From Desulfitobacterium sp038181555 (lineage in GTDB: Bacteria > Bacillota > Desulfitobacteriia > Desulfitobacteriales > Desulfitobacteriaceae), in assembly GCF_038181555.1 (NCBI RefSeq), contig NZ_JBBWUA010000021.1, forward strand, positions 1 to 56,723: a stretch of 56,723 nt of DNA, in the 5' to 3' direction. Both the position numbers and the translations under genes were made by a program. The notes below the pieces were generated by a model that saw nothing but the letters and a program-made list of their open reading frames with translations, was not told the DNA's origin and ran no database searches. This document shows positions 8,194 to 17,125 of this stretch, piece after piece. How positions within the stretch are numbered: position 1 is the stretch's first letter; each line of letters opens with the position of its first letter.

Positions 8194-9523
8194 CTTGAAA
8201 GAAGGTTTAGTCGTAGCTACAGTCCATGAAGGCAGTATTGCTGAAGAGATGGAGATTGAATGCGGGGATCGTATTCTTGCTATTGATGGACAGGAGATCA
8301 AAGATATTATTGATTTCCAATACTTAACTGCTGAGGATGAATTTATCATGCTCGTGGAGAAGGCTAATGGAGAACTATGGGAGATAGATATTGAAAGGTC
8401 TTACGGTGAAGTACTCGGTCTTGAGGTTGAGGCTATAAGCACTCAAGGTTTAAAGCTTTGTAAAAATAATTGTGTCTTTTGCTTTGTAGCTCAGATGCCG
8501 AAGGGAATGCGCGGAAGCCTTTATGATAAAGATGATGACTATCGGCTTTCTTTAACCCAAGGAAGCTTCATTACCCTCTCTAACTTGGCTGAAGATGAGT
8601 TTGAGCGCATTCTCAAGTTTCATCTAAGTCCTTTATATATCTCTGTGCATGCTTGGGATGCGGAAGCTCGCGTCCGTTTGATGAAGAACCCCAAGGCAGG
8701 AGATTTGTCTAAGCAGCTTGCACAATTGGCGGAGGCAGAAATTCAGATCCATTCACAAATTGTTTTGGTGCCGGGTTATAATGATGGTGACGTTCTGGAA
8801 CATACCGTTAAGGAGTTAGGTGGACTACATCCAGCGGTTCAATCTATAGCTGTAGTCCCGGTGGGATTAACGAAATATCGGGAGAATCTGCCGGGCCTTC
8901 GGCCATTTACTCCTCAGGAGTCCCAGGATATATTGACAAAGGGTGAAGCTTGGCAGAGAGAATACCGCCAGGCAACGGGTCGTAGTCTGGTGTATTTCTC
9001 TGATGAGTTTTATGCTTTAGCGGGTTGGGATTTTCCATCTATAGATAGTTATGATGATTTTTCTCAGTTAGAAAATGGGGTGGGAATGGCTAGCAAATTC
9101 CGCCATGAATTTAATCAATTTCTTCAGCGCCTTCCTCAGATTGTCCCCGAGCGGAAGGTCCACCTGATAACCGGAGTTTCGGCTACTCCCTTTTTTGCAC
9201 ATTTGATAGATCAGTTAGCCACTATTCAAGGCTTGGCTATTGAGCTACATACGATAACGAATGAATTTTTTGGACTGACGGTGACGGTGGCAGGGTTGTT
9301 AACAGCGCAGGATATTGCTAATCAGGTTGGCAATATTAAAGGTGAGATTTTTTTGATTCCCGAGGTTATGCTTAAAGCGGATGAAGATATTTTTCTCGAT
9401 GATCTAAGTGTGGAATGGTTGAGTCAGGCGCTGCAAGGAACACCTTTAGTGGTTAAAAACCAGGGGAAAGCATTTCTGGAAGCAGTGACTGGATTGAGTT
9501 TGGAGGGTGAAGAAATTGAGTAA
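8165..9523 (+). CDS. PDZ-radical SAM-DUF512 protein
   Basis: 452 residues. Residues about 12-75 form a PDZ-like domain (VHEGSIAEEMEI ... GDRILAIDGQ). A radical SAM-type cysteine cluster CX3CX2C follows (Cys99, Cys103, Cys106 in CKNNCVFC), then the DUF512 region with MPKGMRGSLY and YNDGDVL. Proteins of this layout occur next to der in many Clostridia and in cyanobacteria; their reaction is not established. The start is uncertain: ATG 8165 overlaps the upstream gene, while ATG 8186 has GAAAGG only two bases away. It overlaps der at its 3' end. Confidence 0.88.
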   Translation: MEGHIERMTSLKEGLVVATVHEGSIAEEMEIECGDRILAIDGQEIKDIIDFQYLTAEDEFIMLVEKANGELWEIDIERSYGEVLGLEVEAISTQGLKLCKNNCVFCFVAQMPKGMRGSLYDKDDDYRLSLTQGSFITLSNLAEDEFERILKFHLSPLYISVHAWDAEARVRLMKNPKAGDLSKQLAQLAEAEIQIHSQIVLVPGYNDGDVLEHTVKELGGLHPAVQSIAVVPVGLTKYRENLPGLRPFTPQESQDILTKGEAWQREYRQATGRSLVYFSDEFYALAGWDFPSIDSYDDFSQLENGVGMASKFRHEFNQFLQRLPQIVPERKVHLITGVSATPFFAHLIDQLATIQGLAIELHTITNEFFGLTVTVAGLLTAQDIANQVGNIKGEIFLIPEVMLKADEDIFLDDLSVEWLSQALQGTPLVVKNQGKAFLEAVTGLSLEGEEIE

Positions 9524-10841
9524 GCCAGTAGTAGCCATCGTGGGTCGACCCAATGTAGGAAAGTCCACCCTATTTAACCGTTTGGCAGGTGGGCTTGTCG
9601 CCATAGTTGAAAACCGCCCGGGAGTTACACGAGATCGTTTATACCGCGATGCTGAGTGGTTAGGTCGGAAATTTACGATTATAGACACCGGAGGAATTGA
9701 ATTTGTCAATGAAAATACTCCGATATCCTCGCAAATGCGTCGCCAAGCGGAGATTGCCATAGAAGAAGCCGATGTCATTGTTTTTGTAATGGATGCCCAA
9801 GTCTCCCCAACTCCGGATGATGATATGATTGCTAATACTCTAAGGCGTTCGGGTAAGCCGGTCATTCTAGCCGCTAACAAAGTCGAGCACTTTGAGAAGG
9901 CTGAGCTCTACGAGTTTTATGGACTTGGTCTAGGCGAACCTATTCCTATTTCTGCAGTCCATGGGATGAATATCGGCGATTTGCTGGATGAAGTCGTTTC
10001 CCATTTTCCCGATGAACTGGATGAGGAGATGGATCCTGATACTATCCGTATTGCTGTTATCGGTCGCCCAAATGTGGGGAAGTCTTCCTTGGTCAACACC
10101 TTGCTGGGTGAGGAAAGAGTGATCGTCAGTAATATTCCCGGCACCACAAGGGATGCTATCGATTCAGCCTTTGAGCATGATGGTAAGCATTATGTGATTA
10201 TCGACACTGCGGGGATGCGAAGAAAGGGTCGTATTGAAGAGTTAACGGAGCAATACAGTGTAGCTCGTTCCTTACGTGCTGTGGATCGCTCTGATGTCAT
10301 TCTTATGCTTATCGAAGCGGTAGAAGGTGTGACAGAGCAGGATAAGAAAATCGCCGGTTATGCCCATGAGGCAGGCAAAGGGATCGTTCTGGTGGTCAAT
10401 AAATGGGATTTGGTCGAAAAGGATGATAAGACCATGAATCGTTTTGAGAAGACGATTCGGGAGGAGTTAGGCTTTATGCAGTATGCTCCAACCCTCTTCA
10501 TCTCGGCAAAGACTGGGCAACGGGTTACCAAACTGCTGGATTTGGTTGATTTTGTAGCAGAGCAAAACTCTACTCGGGTGGCTACGGCGACGTTGAACAC
10601 CTTAGTCAGAGAATGGATTCATCTCAATCCGCCTCCCACTGATAAGGGGAGACGTCTTAAGATTCTTTATGCTACTCAAGTAGGGGTGAAACCACCAACC
10701 TTTGTCTTTTTTGTCAATGATCATGAGCTGATGCACTTTTCTTATCGTCGTTATTTAGAGAACCAAGTGCGGGCAAACTTTGGTTTTGAAGGTTCGCCCA
10801 TCAGAATGATAGTGAGACAAAAGGACGAAGAGAGGGAGTAA
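9507..10841 (+). CDS. der: Ribosome-assembly GTPase Der (EngA)
   Basis: 444 residues with two tandem Era-like GTPase domains, each with the P-loop GRPNVGKS, a DTxG switch (IDTGGIEF and IDTAGMRRKG) and an N/TKxD-type G4 motif, then a KH-like C-terminal domain. Der acts in 50S subunit assembly. The listed start is GTG 9507, but TTG 9516 is 9 bases after GGAGG and would begin MSKPVVAIVG, so the true protein may be three residues shorter. It overlaps the end of the DUF512 gene and is followed two bases later by plsY, so these genes probably form one operon. Confidence 0.96.
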   Translation: MKKLSKPVVAIVGRPNVGKSTLFNRLAGGLVAIVENRPGVTRDRLYRDAEWLGRKFTIIDTGGIEFVNENTPISSQMRRQAEIAIEEADVIVFVMDAQVSPTPDDDMIANTLRRSGKPVILAANKVEHFEKAELYEFYGLGLGEPIPISAVHGMNIGDLLDEVVSHFPDELDEEMDPDTIRIAVIGRPNVGKSSLVNTLLGEERVIVSNIPGTTRDAIDSAFEHDGKHYVIIDTAGMRRKGRIEELTEQYSVARSLRAVDRSDVILMLIEAVEGVTEQDKKIAGYAHEAGKGIVLVVNKWDLVEKDDKTMNRFEKTIREELGFMQYAPTLFISAKTGQRVTKLLDLVDFVAEQNSTRVATATLNTLVREWIHLNPPPTDKGRRLKILYATQVGVKPPTFVFFVNDHELMHFSYRRYLENQVRANFGFEGSPIRMIVRQKDEERE

Positions 10842-10843
10842 TC

Positions 10844-11428
10844 ATGGGGGAGTATGCGATATTCGTTATCGCTTATCTGCTGGGGGCAATTCCATTTGCC
10901 TATTTTGCAGGTCGCTATAAGGGGATTGATGTTCGCAAGCATGGTAGCGGTAATATGGGCACGACGAATGCCTTCCGCTTGTTGGGGGCGAAGCTAGGTG
11001 TTCTTGTTCTCATCGGAGATGCTATAAAAGGTGCTTTGGCGGCCTATCTAGGGTATCATTTTTTTGGACCTTGGGGGGGAATTGTGGCTGGTCTCTTGGC
11101 GATGACAGCGCACAGCTGGAATCCCTTCTTCGGCTTCAAGCCCAGTGGTAAAGGAGTGGCTTCTGGCTTTGGTATTATCTTGATCTTAATGCCGGAAATC
11201 ACCATTATTGCGATTATCATATTTGTCCTAGTTGTGTTTCTCACTCGTTATGTTTCGATGGGCTCGGTATTAGGAGCTTTAGCAGTTGGCGTTTTAGTTT
11301 TTATCTTTAACGAGCCCCTGGCCTACAAGGTTTTTGCGGTAATTGCTGTTAGTGGGGTGGTTATTCGCCACCGCACAAATATGCAAAGAGTTCTCAAGGG
11401 AACAGAGAATCGAATTATTTTTAAATAG
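10844..11428 (+). CDS. plsY: Acyl-phosphate:glycerol-3-phosphate acyltransferase PlsY
   Basis: 194 residues, five hydrophobic segments, with the conserved GSGNMGTTNAFR loop and a second cytoplasmic motif FKPSGKGVA. PlsY transfers the acyl group from acyl-phosphate to glycerol-3-phosphate at the inner membrane. ATG start behind GAGGGAG, two bases after der. gpsA, which makes its substrate, follows after 66 bases, a common bacterial order. Confidence 0.94.
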   Translation: MGEYAIFVIAYLLGAIPFAYFAGRYKGIDVRKHGSGNMGTTNAFRLLGAKLGVLVLIGDAIKGALAAYLGYHFFGPWGGIVAGLLAMTAHSWNPFFGFKPSGKGVASGFGIILILMPEITIIAIIIFVLVVFLTRYVSMGSVLGALAVGVLVFIFNEPLAYKVFAVIAVSGVVIRHRTNMQRVLKGTENRIIFK

Positions 11429-11494
11429 ACACCTTAGGATATTTTACGATATCTTGCTTTGTTTTACATAGCTTGCTAGGGAAGGAGAATTGTT

Positions 11495-12547
11495 TTGGCT
11501 AAGATCACTGTATATGGCGCCGGGAGCTGGGGGACTGCCTTAGCTGTAGCTATGGGTAAAGCAGGTCATGAGGTTGCGTTAATCGGTCGTAACCCTCAGG
11601 AGATGAGGCTCATGAACGAGCGGCGCGAAAACCTTCACTACTTGCCGGGAGTGGTATTGCCTCAGACTGTGAAAGCTACGGTGGATAACGCTACCCTCGG
11701 GGATACCGATATGCTTATCCTCAGTGTCCCCTCCCATAGTGTGCGAGAGACTGCACAAAAGATCAGGGCCTTCCTTAATAAAGGAACCATCATTGTTAAT
11801 ACGGCTAAGGGATTGGAAGAAGGTAGTCATAAGCGCCTTTCTGAGGTGCTAAGTGAAGAGCTTCCTGATAATCCGATTGTCGTTTTATCCGGGCCTAGCC
11901 ATGCTGAAGAGGTGGGTAAGGATATGCCGACTACAGTTGTGGTAGCCTCTCAGGATACGACAGCCGCTGAAACGGTTCAGGATATCATGATGACTCCTAA
12001 GTTCCGCGTCTATACCAACCCGGATACGATCGGGGTGGAACTGGGAGGAGCCTTTAAAAATATTATTGCACTGTGCGCCGGCTTTGCGGAAGGGTTAGGC
12101 TTTGGCGATAATACGCGGGCTGCACTTATGACACGAGGAATTGCCGAAATAACTCGTTTGGGTGTGGCGCTTGGAGGGAATCCCTTGACTTTTGCTGGCT
12201 TGTCTGGAGTAGGGGACCTCATCGTGACTTGTACCAGTCAACATAGCCGTAATCGTCGCGCCGGGATTGCCTTGGGGCAAGGGAAGCCATTGGATCAGGT
12301 TTTGCAAGAGGTCGGCATGGTGGTAGAAGGTATTCGCACCACAAAGGTAGCTTATGAGTTGAGTCGTCAATATGGGATATCTATGCCAATTGTGGAACAA
12401 GCTTATCAAGTTGTCTTTGAGGGAGCGGATCCTAAAGCTGCAGTATCAGCCCTTATGATGCGAGGGAAAAAGCATGAGATTGAGGAAGTAGCCCAAATCG
12501 CTATGGAGAATAGTGATTACAATGCGAGGCTGCAGCGAAATCAATAG
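11495..12547 (+). CDS. gpsA: Glycerol-3-phosphate dehydrogenase [NAD(P)+]
   Basis: 350 residues, TTG start after GGAAGGAG. N-terminal nucleotide-binding motif GAGSWGTALA (residues 7-16), the SGPSHAEEV motif, and the catalytic-lysine region GGAFKNIIALCAG. It reduces dihydroxyacetone phosphate to sn-glycerol-3-phosphate for phospholipid synthesis. Length and order are normal. Terminator at 12601-12639. Confidence 0.95.
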   Translation: MAKITVYGAGSWGTALAVAMGKAGHEVALIGRNPQEMRLMNERRENLHYLPGVVLPQTVKATVDNATLGDTDMLILSVPSHSVRETAQKIRAFLNKGTIIVNTAKGLEEGSHKRLSEVLSEELPDNPIVVLSGPSHAEEVGKDMPTTVVVASQDTTAAETVQDIMMTPKFRVYTNPDTIGVELGGAFKNIIALCAGFAEGLGFGDNTRAALMTRGIAEITRLGVALGGNPLTFAGLSGVGDLIVTCTSQHSRNRRAGIALGQGKPLDQVLQEVGMVVEGIRTTKVAYELSRQYGISMPIVEQAYQVVFEGADPKAAVSALMMRGKKHEIEEVAQIAMENSDYNARLQRNQ

Positions 12548-12600
12548 ATCAGCTGCCTAAATTCACTGTGTAGTTTTGGAAAAATGGGTTTAGCAAGCAT

Positions 12601-12639
12601 AAAAGACGTATGGAAAAATAATTCCTTACGTCTTTTTTT
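12601..12639 (+). terminator. Rho-independent terminator after gpsA
   Basis: 10-bp stem aaaagacgta / tacgtctttt (12601-12610, 12627-12636), extended inward by tggaa/ttcc, running into a T-tract. It separates gpsA from spoIVA. Confidence 0.8.
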
Positions 12640-12898
12640 AATAAATGGAATATATTGTTTGAGCTTAACATAGCAATGATAAAGGATTGGGTAGTGGTAT
12701 CGTCGGAATTCCACATTACAGAAAATTATTAGGGCAAAAGAAATTTTGACATAATTGCCCAAGCCAGTCAATATACTTATACTGCGTAACGTGCTAGTCC
12801 AGTTATCCGGTATCCATCATCTTGTGATAGGGAGGTGGGGGATAAGGTGGGGGCCCTTCCCCGGTTTTGGGACAGCACTCAAAAGGGAGGGAATTTTT

Positions 12899-14383
12899 GT
12901 GGAAAAAGTGGACATTTTTAAAGATATCGCCGAGCGTACAGGGGGCGATATCTACCTGGGAATCGTTGGACCAGTCCGCACTGGGAAGTCCACCTTTATC
13001 AAACGCTTCATGGACCTCCTGGTCCTGCCCAATATCACGGATGTTTTTGAGCGGGAGCGGGCGAACGATGAACTTCCTCAAAGTGGCTCGGGAAGACAAA
13101 TTACTACGACAGAGCCCAAGTTTATTCCAGCGGATGCAGTGGAAATCTTAGTCAAAGACAGTATTCAAATGAAAGTTCGTCTAGTGGATTGTGTGGGCTA
13201 TGCTGTGGAGGGGGCCATTGGCTATGAGTCGGAAGACGGGGAGGAGCCGCGACTAGTTCGAACCTCCTGGAGTGATGAGCCCATCCCGTTCCAAGAAGCA
13301 GCTGAGATTGGCACGCGCAAGGTCATCACAGATCACTCAACCATCGGTATCGTGATCACCACAGATGGTTCTATTACAGACATCCCCAGAGAGGCTTATT
13401 TGGATGCTGAAGAACGAGTAATCAGTGAATTAAAGCAATTAGGGAAACCCTATGTAATCGTCATGAACACAACTCGACCGTATTCAGAAATGTCCATGGA
13501 GTTAGCCGGTTCTCTTGAGGAAAAGTATAGTGTACCAGTGATTCCCGTCAATTGCCTGGAAATGACCCCTGAGGATATTACGCAAATTCTCGAAGAAGTA
13601 CTCTACGAATTCCCCGTGGCTGAGGTCAATATTGAGATTCCTAAGTGGGTTGAAGAGCTTGAATCCAGTCACCCAGTCCGGACTAGCTTTGAAGAGGCAG
13701 TACGCCAATCCGTCGAGGGGATTCGGCGCATACGGGATATTGACATGGCTCTGGATAAACTTGGCGAATGCCCTAATGCCCAAGATGTTCTGCTCAAGCA
13801 GATGAATTTGGGAACAGGAACTGCCGAAATAGAGATGACAGCCATTGATGGACTCTTTAAGACAGTCCTCGAGGAAATGACCGGAGTTGACGTCGAAGGG
13901 GAACATACCCTTATGAGATTGGTCCTTGACTATAGCAAGGCGAAGAAGGAATGGGACAAAATTGCACCGGCCATTGACGAAGTTCGCGCCCATGGTTATG
14001 GGGTAGTAACACCTCATCTCGATGAAATGTTCCTCGAAGAGCCTGAACTAGTAAAATCCGGCGGACATTATGGGATTAAGCTAAAAGCCAGTGCGCCATC
14101 TTTACATATCCTACGCGCAGATGTTACTACGGAAATCACCCCCCTGATTGGTACAGAGAAGCAGGCTGAGGATCTCGTTCGTTACATTCTCGATGAATTT
14201 GAATCTGATCCCAAGAAGGTGTGGGAATCTAATATTTTTGGCAAATCACTACATGATCTTGTGCGAGAAGGCGTTCAAACCAAGCTCTATCGGATGCCAG
14301 AGAATGCCCAACACAAGCTCCAGGATACATTACAACGAATTGTTAACGACGGCAATGGTGGTCTAATCTGCATCATCATTTAG
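12899..14383 (+). CDS. spoIVA: Stage IV sporulation protein A (spore coat morphogenetic ATPase)
   Basis: 494 residues when started at GTG 12899, which has AGGGAGGG 7 bases upstream and gives the family N-terminus VEKVDIFKDIAERTGGDIYLG. The longer open frame from 12755 adds 48 residues that do not look like SpoIVA and would make it too long (family about 492). Walker A GPVRTGKST is near residues 25-33; RLVDCVGYAV and GTEKQAEDLVRYI are also recognisable, and it ends GGLICIII, close to the usual hydrophobic C-terminus. SpoIVA polymerises on the forespore surface as the base of the coat. Its presence marks a spore former. No sigma-E promoter was identified with confidence. Confidence 0.96.
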   Translation: MEKVDIFKDIAERTGGDIYLGIVGPVRTGKSTFIKRFMDLLVLPNITDVFERERANDELPQSGSGRQITTTEPKFIPADAVEILVKDSIQMKVRLVDCVGYAVEGAIGYESEDGEEPRLVRTSWSDEPIPFQEAAEIGTRKVITDHSTIGIVITTDGSITDIPREAYLDAEERVISELKQLGKPYVIVMNTTRPYSEMSMELAGSLEEKYSVPVIPVNCLEMTPEDITQILEEVLYEFPVAEVNIEIPKWVEELESSHPVRTSFEEAVRQSVEGIRRIRDIDMALDKLGECPNAQDVLLKQMNLGTGTAEIEMTAIDGLFKTVLEEMTGVDVEGEHTLMRLVLDYSKAKKEWDKIAPAIDEVRAHGYGVVTPHLDEMFLEEPELVKSGGHYGIKLKASAPSLHILRADVTTEITPLIGTEKQAEDLVRYILDEFESDPKKVWESNIFGKSLHDLVREGVQTKLYRMPENAQHKLQDTLQRIVNDGNGGLICIII

Positions 14384-14392
14384 ACACGAGAT

Positions 14393-14419
14393 GGGTTCCT
14401 GCGGGAGCCCTCTTTTTTT
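14393..14419 (+). terminator. Terminator after spoIVA
   Basis: 7-bp stem gggttcc / ggagccc with one G-T pair, 4-base loop, then tcttttttt. Confidence 0.8.
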
Positions 14420-14449
14420 GTTGGTGTTTTCTATAAATATTTAAAATAT

Positions 14450-14483
14450 GTATATTGGAGAAAAAAGTATATTGGAGAAAAAC
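14450..14483 (+). repeat. Two tandem copies of a 17-bp A-rich unit
   Basis: gtatattggagaaaaa(a/c) occurs twice head to tail (14450-14466, 14467-14483), immediately before the pheB promoter. It could be an UP-element-like A-tract or a regulator site, or only slippage. Confidence 0.6.
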
Positions 14484-14488
14484 AAATG

Positions 14489-14517
14489 TTGCCATGCAAT
14501 GGACATTTGCTTATAAT
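14489..14517 (+). promoter_or_regulatory. Sigma-A promoter for the ACT-domain gene
   Basis: TTGCCA (14489-14494), 17-bp spacer, perfect TATAAT (14512-14517). The spacer includes the small dyad CCATgcaATGG. It lies 60 bp before the start codon. Confidence 0.75.
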
Positions 14518-14576
14518 AACCTTACAGAAGCAATGAGGTTACCTGAAGTTGATATAGGTGCTAGGAGCGAAGAAAG

Positions 14577-15029
14577 ATGGCTGGTCAGAATCGGAATAAG
14601 GATTTCTTAATCGTCAGTAAGAATATTCTGCCGGAGGCAATTCTCAAAACGGCTCGGGCGAAGGAGCTTTTGGTTAAAGGCGATGTTCATACTATTAATG
14701 AGGCTGTAGATCGAGTACAGCTTAGTCGAAGTGCCTTTTATAAGTACAAGGATGGGGTGTTTCCCTTTTACGAAGCTAGTAAAGAGAAAATCATCACCTT
14801 ATCTTTGACCTTGGAAAATACAGCGGGGGTTTTATCAAATGTCCTAAATACCATAGCTTGCTTCCGCGCTAATATCTTGACAATCAACCAAGGAATACCT
14901 CTTCAAGGAATTGCTAACGTAACAATTTCTGTGGAGAATACAGGGATGGTGGATACCCCAGAAAACCTACTTGATGGTCTTGGTGAGATTCAAGGAGTTC
15001 GGAAAATTGAAGTTATTGGGCAGAACTAA
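14577..15029 (+). CDS. pheB: ACT domain protein, PheB/UPF0735 family
   Basis: 150 residues. Residues about 10-65 contain a helix-turn-helix-like segment (INEAVDRVQLSRSAFYKYKDGVF), followed by an ACT domain at about 72-148 (ITLSLTLENTAGVLSNVLN). The layout matches the UPF0735/PheB family, small ACT proteins often encoded near aromatic amino acid or homoserine genes; the ligand is not proven. Here it is a single gene with its own promoter and a bidirectional terminator. ATG start after GGAGCGAAG. Confidence 0.85.
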   Translation: MAGQNRNKDFLIVSKNILPEAILKTARAKELLVKGDVHTINEAVDRVQLSRSAFYKYKDGVFPFYEASKEKIITLSLTLENTAGVLSNVLNTIACFRANILTINQGIPLQGIANVTISVENTGMVDTPENLLDGLGEIQGVRKIEVIGQN

Positions 15030-15070
15030 AAGGTACCCACGATAAAAACAAAACCTAGATAAGAAAACAA

Positions 15071-15104
15071 AACCTACAAATCTTGACAAGCAAGTTTGTA
15101 GGTT
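15071..15104. terminator. Bidirectional terminator between pheB and tRNA-Pro
   Basis: 10-bp stem aacctacaaa / tttgtaggtt. On the minus strand it runs into ttgttttct, fitting the tRNA gene; on the plus strand the tail is weaker (catatttta). Confidence 0.7.
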
Positions 15105-15117
15105 CATATTTTAAATA

Positions 15118-15194
15118 TGGTCGGAGCGACACGATTTGAACGTGCGACCTCTACCACCCCAAGGTAGCGCTCTACCAAGCTGAGCCACGCCCCG
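15118..15194 (-). tRNA. tRNA-Pro (anticodon GGG)
   Basis: 77 nt including an encoded CCA (15118-15120 read in reverse). The acceptor stem CGGGGCG / CGCUCCG pairs with one G-U. The anticodon stem CUACC/GGUAG encloses loop UUGGGGU, giving anticodon GGG (reads CCC and CCU). The T arm GCACG-UUCAAAU-CGUGU is normal. Its 3' terminator is at 15071-15104. Confidence 0.95.
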
Positions 15195-15368
15195 ATTAAA
15201 TCCCCGTATTTGAGGGACTTATATAAAATAACATATGTTAACCCAAAAAGCAAGACAATAATTCACCGTAATTTATGTCCTAGATGGCATCTTCGGCCGT
15301 GAAAATGGAAAAATTCATGGTAGAATAGCTTATGGGTATATATTCACTTTGATAAAATTTAACTGAAC

Positions 15369-15638
15369 ATGGCCCATAAACAAGGAAGGGCGGTTTTAGT
15401 ATTGCAACGACTTGAGTTTAATCGTTTTGTAGAATCAGATTTTGTCTGTTTACGTTTGCTTCATGTAGCGAAGCAGGAAGATCATTTAGGAATAAGGGAA
15501 CGGGTTGAAAAAGAATTTGCTGTTATGATCGACGATTTGATGGCCATACATTTAGACTATAATAATATCGGCAAACAAGTCGTTGCGATTTGGCAAGGGT
15601 ATTGGATGGCGCTCGCCACCTTAGATGTCGCTGAGTAG
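15369..15638 (+). CDS. Hypothetical protein, doubtful
   Basis: 89-residue open frame, mostly alpha-helical in composition, no recognised domain. The ATG at 15369 has no clear Shine-Dalgarno sequence. It fills the gap between tRNA-Pro and the speH promoter. It could be real with an unusual start, or chance; there is no homology I can recognise. Confidence 0.35.
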   Translation: MAHKQGRAVLVLQRLEFNRFVESDFVCLRLLHVAKQEDHLGIRERVEKEFAVMIDDLMAIHLDYNNIGKQVVAIWQGYWMALATLDVAE

Positions 15639-15664
15639 AGCGATCGAGCTAGTTCACTTTTTTA

Positions 15665-15692
15665 TTGACATGCACCACCATTGTGCTACAAT
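15665..15692 (+). promoter_or_regulatory. Sigma-A promoter for speH
   Basis: Perfect TTGACA (15665-15670), 16-bp spacer, TACAAT (15687-15692), about 55 bp before the speH start. Confidence 0.8.
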
Positions 15693-15747
15693 TGTTTCGA
15701 TAGAATTCCTTGTATATTGCAATTAAAAAGGGGGCAACGATGACAAG

Positions 15748-16125
15748 ATGAACAATTCTCTGGGACGTCATGTGTTGGCTGAAATCTATGGTTGCAACTT
15801 TGACATTCTTAACAACCGCGAAGAAGTCGAAGCAATCATGGTCAACGCAGCCCTGGAAGCAGGCGCAGAAGTACGCGAAGTAGTATTTCATAAGTTCAGT
15901 CCTCAAGGTGTGAGTGGTGTGGTCGTGATTTCTGAATCCCATTTAGCCATTCATACATGGCCAGAACTTGGTTATGCAGCCGTCGACGTCTTCACTTGTG
16001 GGGATCGAGTCAATCCCTGGGACGCCTGTAATTATTTGACCGAGCAGTTTATGGCAGGTCATATGACAGCTACGGAAATGAAGCGTGGTATCGTAGAAGA
16101 TTCAAAGGAAGCGGTAAATCTTTAG
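15748..16125 (+). CDS. speH: S-adenosylmethionine decarboxylase proenzyme (class 1B)
   Basis: 125 residues, the short bacterial form. The self-cleavage site is the Glu63-Ser64 bond in ISESHLAIHTWPE; Ser64 becomes the pyruvoyl cofactor, with His69 and Cys84 as processing and catalytic residues. It makes decarboxylated SAM for spermidine synthesis. An ATG 8 bases upstream runs into a stop at once, so 15748 is the start, with GGGGG about 13 bases before it. No speE lies beside it in the window. Confidence 0.94.
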   Translation: MNNSLGRHVLAEIYGCNFDILNNREEVEAIMVNAALEAGAEVREVVFHKFSPQGVSGVVVISESHLAIHTWPELGYAAVDVFTCGDRVNPWDACNYLTEQFMAGHMTATEMKRGIVEDSKEAVNL

Positions 16126-16171
16126 GAGGGGTATTTATTTTATTCCAGACTAGGATAAGACTAGCAAGGTA

Positions 16172-16207
16172 GGCCTTGTGACGGAGAGTTGCAAGGTCTA
16201 TTGTTTT
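16172..16207 (+). terminator. Possible terminator after speH
   Basis: 8-bp stem ggccttgt / gcaaggtc with two G-U pairs, tail tattgtttt. Weak. The rest of the 16126-16369 gap shows nothing else. Confidence 0.45.
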
Positions 16208-16369
16208 GAATCTCTCTAATGTAAATATTTGCTAATTCATAAGAGGATGATTTGTCTGAACCGGTAAAAAATAAGAAAGTGAATTGCGAAATAAAAGATA
16301 GGGGCAGGATTTTTACAAAAAGCCTAGAATACTTCCTAGATTAGCCTCAAATATTAAGGAGAGATTGCC

Positions 16370-17125
16370 TTGGCGCTATTGACAGAACACTTCAAGGAGG
16401 AACTTGAAGAAATAAGTAGAACACTCAGACGTGAAATCAAGCTCAAGGCTGCGGAATTTGACGACCTTGTAGAATTGAATTTTGGTGAGCTGGAGAATAA
16501 TGCCTGCTCTCTGATTGTCCTTTCAATAAGTCAGGCCTTTGGAGGACGTAACCGTTCAGCGATTAGCTTAGCAATAATTCTTCAATACATATTTATGGCA
16601 GACCAAGTTCATCGTTTAATGACTGATGATCCTGATTTAGAAGAAAGTAAACGGCAATTTCCGGTTCTTGTCGGAGATTTCCTCTATGGGAAGTTCTTCC
16701 TGAATTTGTGTAAAGAAAAGATGCTTCATTTCTTGGCACCTTTAGCAAAAATTATTGAGAGCATGAATCAGGGTGCTATTAATCGTTGGTTGGCTAAAGA
16801 TGAAGATGTAGATCAAGCTGAATTTATCAAGATTCTTGAGATGGAAAGAGCCGTCTTGACAGGACTTGCCGCACGGCTAGGAGCAGAACTGGCAGGCTGC
16901 CCAGTAAAAGTTCAAAACCAATGTGAAGTTATCGGATGGAACTTAGGGCTTGCTTGGGCTGCCTCTCAGGATCATGTTGAGGAGAAAGTAATTAATCATG
17001 CTTTGCATGAGGCTCGTAATGTCCTGCTAGAATTACCTAATCCTAAAGGTCACTCTTTAGGGGATCTCATCGATTATATCGAAAGTCATTTGCAAATAAG
17101 AGCTCTGAAACTGAATTATGAATAG
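16370..17125 (+). CDS. Catalytically degenerate polyprenyl-synthase-fold protein (possible heterodimer subunit)
   Basis: 251 residues, TTG start after AAGGAGAG. All-helical; the segment ILQYIFMADQVHRLM followed by VLVGDFLYGKFF lines up with LELIHMATLVHDD ... SIATGDYLLAKA of the active synthase encoded at 18432. The first DDxxD aspartates are replaced (VHRLM) and no second DDxxD is seen, so it should not be catalytic. In Bacillus-type heterodimeric heptaprenyl diphosphate synthase a small non-catalytic subunit pairs with a catalytic one; this gene is a good candidate, but that role is inferred. It is two genes upstream of tatC/tatA and three upstream of the active synthase. Confidence 0.7.
   Translation: MALLTEHFKEELEEISRTLRREIKLKAAEFDDLVELNFGELENNACSLIVLSISQAFGGRNRSAISLAIILQYIFMADQVHRLMTDDPDLEESKRQFPVLVGDFLYGKFFLNLCKEKMLHFLAPLAKIIESMNQGAINRWLAKDEDVDQAEFIKILEMERAVLTGLAARLGAELAGCPVKVQNQCEVIGWNLGLAWAASQDHVEEKVINHALHEARNVLLELPNPKGHSLGDLIDYIESHLQIRALKLNYE

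Noticed and set aside
9446..9880. 144-codon minus-strand frame over the DUF512/der junction
   Set aside because: Shadow of der and DUF512; Ser/Arg-rich low-complexity translation with no domain.
12740..12790. TTGACA at the start of the spoIVA upstream region as a sigma-A promoter
   Set aside because: The nearest TATACT is 20 bases away, too far, and spoIVA is normally under sporulation sigma factors.
13502..14017. 171-codon minus-strand open frame inside spoIVA
   Set aside because: It lies antisense to a certain gene, has no ribosome site or recognisable protein; long antisense frames are expected from codon bias.
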